Part shown: positions 4,929-6,793 of the stretch, piece by piece | How the letters are laid out: the number at the start of each line of letters is the position of its first letter | How positions within the stretch are numbered: position 1 is the stretch's first letter | Origin: Chloroflexota bacterium | GTDB taxonomy: Bacteria; Chloroflexota; UBA6077 | NCBI GenBank assembly: GCA_021788565.1 | Contig: JAJYKO010000305.1 | Coordinates: forward strand, 1 to 6,793 | DNA: 6,793 nucleotides | Reading direction: 5' to 3' | Notes under the pieces: model-generated | What the model was told of the DNA's origin: nothing | Database searches by the model: none | What the model saw: the letters and a program-made list of their open reading frames with translations, nothing else | Translations under genes and position numbers: made by a program

Positions 4929-6793
4929 GCCTAAAGAACTTGCGACGTAGAAGCAACAAGGGTAGCCTTCTCCGGAGACGCTGAGAAGAGCTACCGGCAG
5001 CGTCTCTGGTGGCTGACTCCCTACCCGAATAGGTTTCTTCAATGTAGGAGTTTACCACAAGATCCACGTCCGGTTGCAGCTCTGGCGAGGCTTTCACTAG
5101 AAACTGACCATATTCGGCGGGTGTCTGCGAAGGGCGCAACCGACATCCGAGAAAACCGGCCACAGCGCACATCTGAAGGTAGGCCCACTCAGTGGAAGTG
5201 AGCCTGGAGATTCCCCGCCTCCAGGCAAGGCCGGCTGCCAGCCCCAGCAGGACCAGACCCATCACGCCAGCTAGAAGCTGCCACGCCGAAAGTCCCTGGG
5301 CGGGATTCCCCTCGCTCGAGAGACCCTGGCCTGAAGTGTCCGAGGGTTGGTCCAGTAGCACTTTGTCACGGGTGGTCGTATCGAAGCTCAAAGCCTGCAA
5401 GTCGCCACTGTTCGGTGACGAATCGGTAGGGCTTGTGTTCACCAGGGTCGTCTCAGGTCGCGAAGAGGCGGGCTCCGCCGGAGTAGGCTCGAATCGTACC
5501 CAGCCGTAGTTCGGGAAAAACAGCTCTGGCCAGGAGTGGGCGTTCTCCTGCCTCACCTCGTACAAACCTGTCTGGGCATTGTAGGTGCCGGTATTGTAAC
5601 CCGTCACGACGCGCGATGGTATGCCAAGGGTCCTCGCCATGACTGCCATGGCGGAGGCGAAGTAGTCGCAGTAGCCCACTTTGGAGGTGAACAGAAACCA
5701 ATCCACTGCGTCACGATCAGGCGGCGGGGCCTGCACGTCGATCTCGTACTTGAACTGGCGAAGGTAGCTCTCGATGGCAACGGCGGCATCATAGGGATTA
5801 TCGGTCCCCCGAGTAACCCTTCTCGTCAGGGAAGTGACCCGCCAGAGGGGGGAGCCCCATCTGCCCCGATAGCCGCCGTGGCCCGTGTCGCTCGTCGCCG
5901 TATTGCTCATCTCGGCCGGCAGTTCCAGATAGTGCTGCACCCAACTGGGATACTCGGTGCCGGCGGCTCGGAGATCGGCGGCACTGGCCACGGAAACCGA
6001 AGATATCACGGCGTACTGCTGACCCTGGCGCAGCGGGATAAGCGAATGCACCGCCGTGAGGTCGTTGAGACTGTCGAAGTACTCAGCGTTCACAGGCAAG
6101 CTCAGCTTCACCACGTTGTCGGCAGCGAAGATGCTTGTGCTGCGCCCAGCCTCCACCTGGAAATGCTGCTCCAGATCCATCCGCCCCGCATAGAGGCTCG
6201 TGTCGGCCAGCCTCTGGTCGTTGGCATCCAGCCGTGCGACCTGGGGAGCCGAACTCATCCACCCCTGTCCGGTATATTTGTCGTACGCCTGGGTTGCCCA
6301 GTAGTCGGGTTTGGGGGAGGACACCTCCATGACCAGGTCCGATCCCAGTTCGATGGCTCCTTTTAGGGCGAGGGTCTTGGAAAACCGGTTCACGTCCGTG
6401 TTGGCAGTCGAAGCCCCTACCGAGGCAAACATCCGGTCGAACCCCGACTGGAGATCTTGCCAGGGCCCGGTCACGTTGCTCCAATTCTCGGCAACCGAGG
6501 CGTTGACGGTTCCGGTGGGCATGACCCAGGCAAGGGCCACGATAACCGCCGAGAGCAGGCCACCGCGCCAGAGGAAATCCCAGGTCAGCGAACGGTTGTA
6601 GTCCGCGTCGGCGCGGTTCCAGTCGTGCTCCTTCAGGTAGAGCGTCGTCCTTATGAGGAGCAGCATCGACGACAGCATGAAGACCAGGAAGTAAGTCAGC
6701 GAGTTCGGCGGGTTGTACGAGAGGTTCACCAGCAGAGCCGACCCACTGGCCACCAGCGTGAACCAGACGTTATGCTTCCTGAAGACAAGCCAC
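4924..6793 (-). CDS. TgpA-like membrane transglutaminase/DUF4129 protein (N-terminus beyond window)
   Basis: The frame stays open to the right edge, so the start is missing; at least 622 residues are visible. The GTG at 6753 is not a convincing start because hydrophobic coding continues upstream. In order: hydrophobic segments near 6770-6725, 6702-6649 and 6564-6517; a large extracytoplasmic region; a transglutaminase-like core (about 5802-5476) with Cys in VGYCDYFASAM (codon 5668-5670), His in ENAHSWPELFF (5536-5538), and Glu in GWVRFEPTP (5488-5490) where the papain-like triad usually has Asp; a Ser/Thr/Pro-rich linker (5475-5299); one membrane helix (5283-5221); and a cytoplasmic DUF4129-like tail (5187-5020, with QTPAEY). 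This is the TgpA layout (PF11992-PF01841-PF13559). The role is likely envelope protein cross-linking or cleavage; the substrate is unknown. The stop lies in the palindrome at 4891-4928. Confidence 0.9.
   Translation of the reverse strand, partial: WLVFRKHNVWFTLVASGSALLVNLSYNPPNSLTYFLVFMLSSMLLLIRTTLYLKEHDWNRADADYNRSLTWDFLWRGGLLSAVIVALAWVMPTGTVNASVAENWSNVTGPWQDLQSGFDRMFASVGASTANTDVNRFSKTLALKGAIELGSDLVMEVSSPKPDYWATQAYDKYTGQGWMSSAPQVARLDANDQRLADTSLYAGRMDLEQHFQVEAGRSTSIFAADNVVKLSLPVNAEYFDSLNDLTAVHSLIPLRQGQQYAVISSVSVASAADLRAAGTEYPSWVQHYLELPAEMSNTATSDTGHGGYRGRWGSPLWRVTSLTRRVTRGTDNPYDAAVAIESYLRQFKYEIDVQAPPPDRDAVDWFLFTSKVGYCDYFASAMAVMARTLGIPSRVVTGYNTGTYNAQTGLYEVRQENAHSWPELFFPNYGWVRFEPTPAEPASSRPETTLVNTSPTDSSPNSGDLQALSFDTTTRDKVLLDQPSDTSGQGLSSEGNPAQGLSAWQLLAGVMGLVLLGLAAGLAWRRGISRLTSTEWAYLQMCAVAGFLGCRLRPSQTPAEYGQFLVKASPELQPDVDLVVNSYIEETYSGRESATRDAAGSSSQRLRRRLPLLLLRRKFFRR

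Noticed and set aside
5536..6366. 276-codon open frame on the plus strand
   Set aside because: It is antisense to the transglutaminase core and extracytoplasmic region. It has no ribosome site or recognisable domain and is a by-product of GC-rich codon use.
6751..6753. GTG as the start of the transglutaminase gene
   Set aside because: The frame remains open and hydrophobic up to the window edge, TgpA-type proteins have additional N-terminal membrane helices, and no ribosome site is visible upstream.

Overview
The window looks like a GC-rich bacterial chromosome segment. It holds seven protein genes, two of them cut by the window edges, and no RNA gene, CRISPR array or transposase that I can see. 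The best guess for the organism is Chloroflexota or a similar deep-branching, metagenome-type lineage. This rests on a zf-trcl-type zinc-ribbon protein, a cysteine-rich protein of a style I associate with that phylum, an archaeal-like TIGR00300 protein and strong GGAGG ribosome sites before almost every gene. The assignment is inference only, because no marker gene is present.

Layout, left to right. 1-568 (+): C-terminal part of a uroporphyrinogen-decarboxylase-fold (PF01208) protein. It converges on 600-1058 (-), a RidA/YjgF-superfamily protein of the 150-residue PF14588 type; a perfect 12-bp hairpin separates the two. 1180-2193 (-): zinc-dependent medium-chain dehydrogenase lying upstream of, and co-directional with, the RidA-like gene. 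2194-2366: divergent regulatory region with a clear extended -10 promoter facing right. 2367-3608 (+): TIGR00300 / LOR-SDH-domain protein, an ornithine-cyclodeaminase type. 3609-3773: a long imperfect palindrome between convergent genes. 3774-4094 (-): small zinc-ribbon protein with a GTG start. 4313-4864 (-): 183-residue protein with 13 cysteines. 4924-6793 (-): TgpA-like membrane transglutaminase, N-terminus beyond the right edge.

No gap exceeds about 220 bases. The gaps are 1059-1179, 2194-2366, 3609-3773, 4095-4312 and two short ones (569-599 and 4865-4923). Four of the six hold sequence-unrelated palindromic elements, several touching a stop codon.

Functionally, the left half suggests small-molecule and amino-acid metabolism: dehydrogenase, imine/enamine-handling RidA homologue, and ornithine-to-proline chemistry. 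Only the dehydrogenase/RidA pair is plausibly one transcript. The right half is a same-strand run of a membrane transglutaminase and two small cysteine/zinc proteins of unknown role. I see no convincing new multi-gene system. The items most worth a second look are the cysteine-rich protein and the palindromes around the gene ends.
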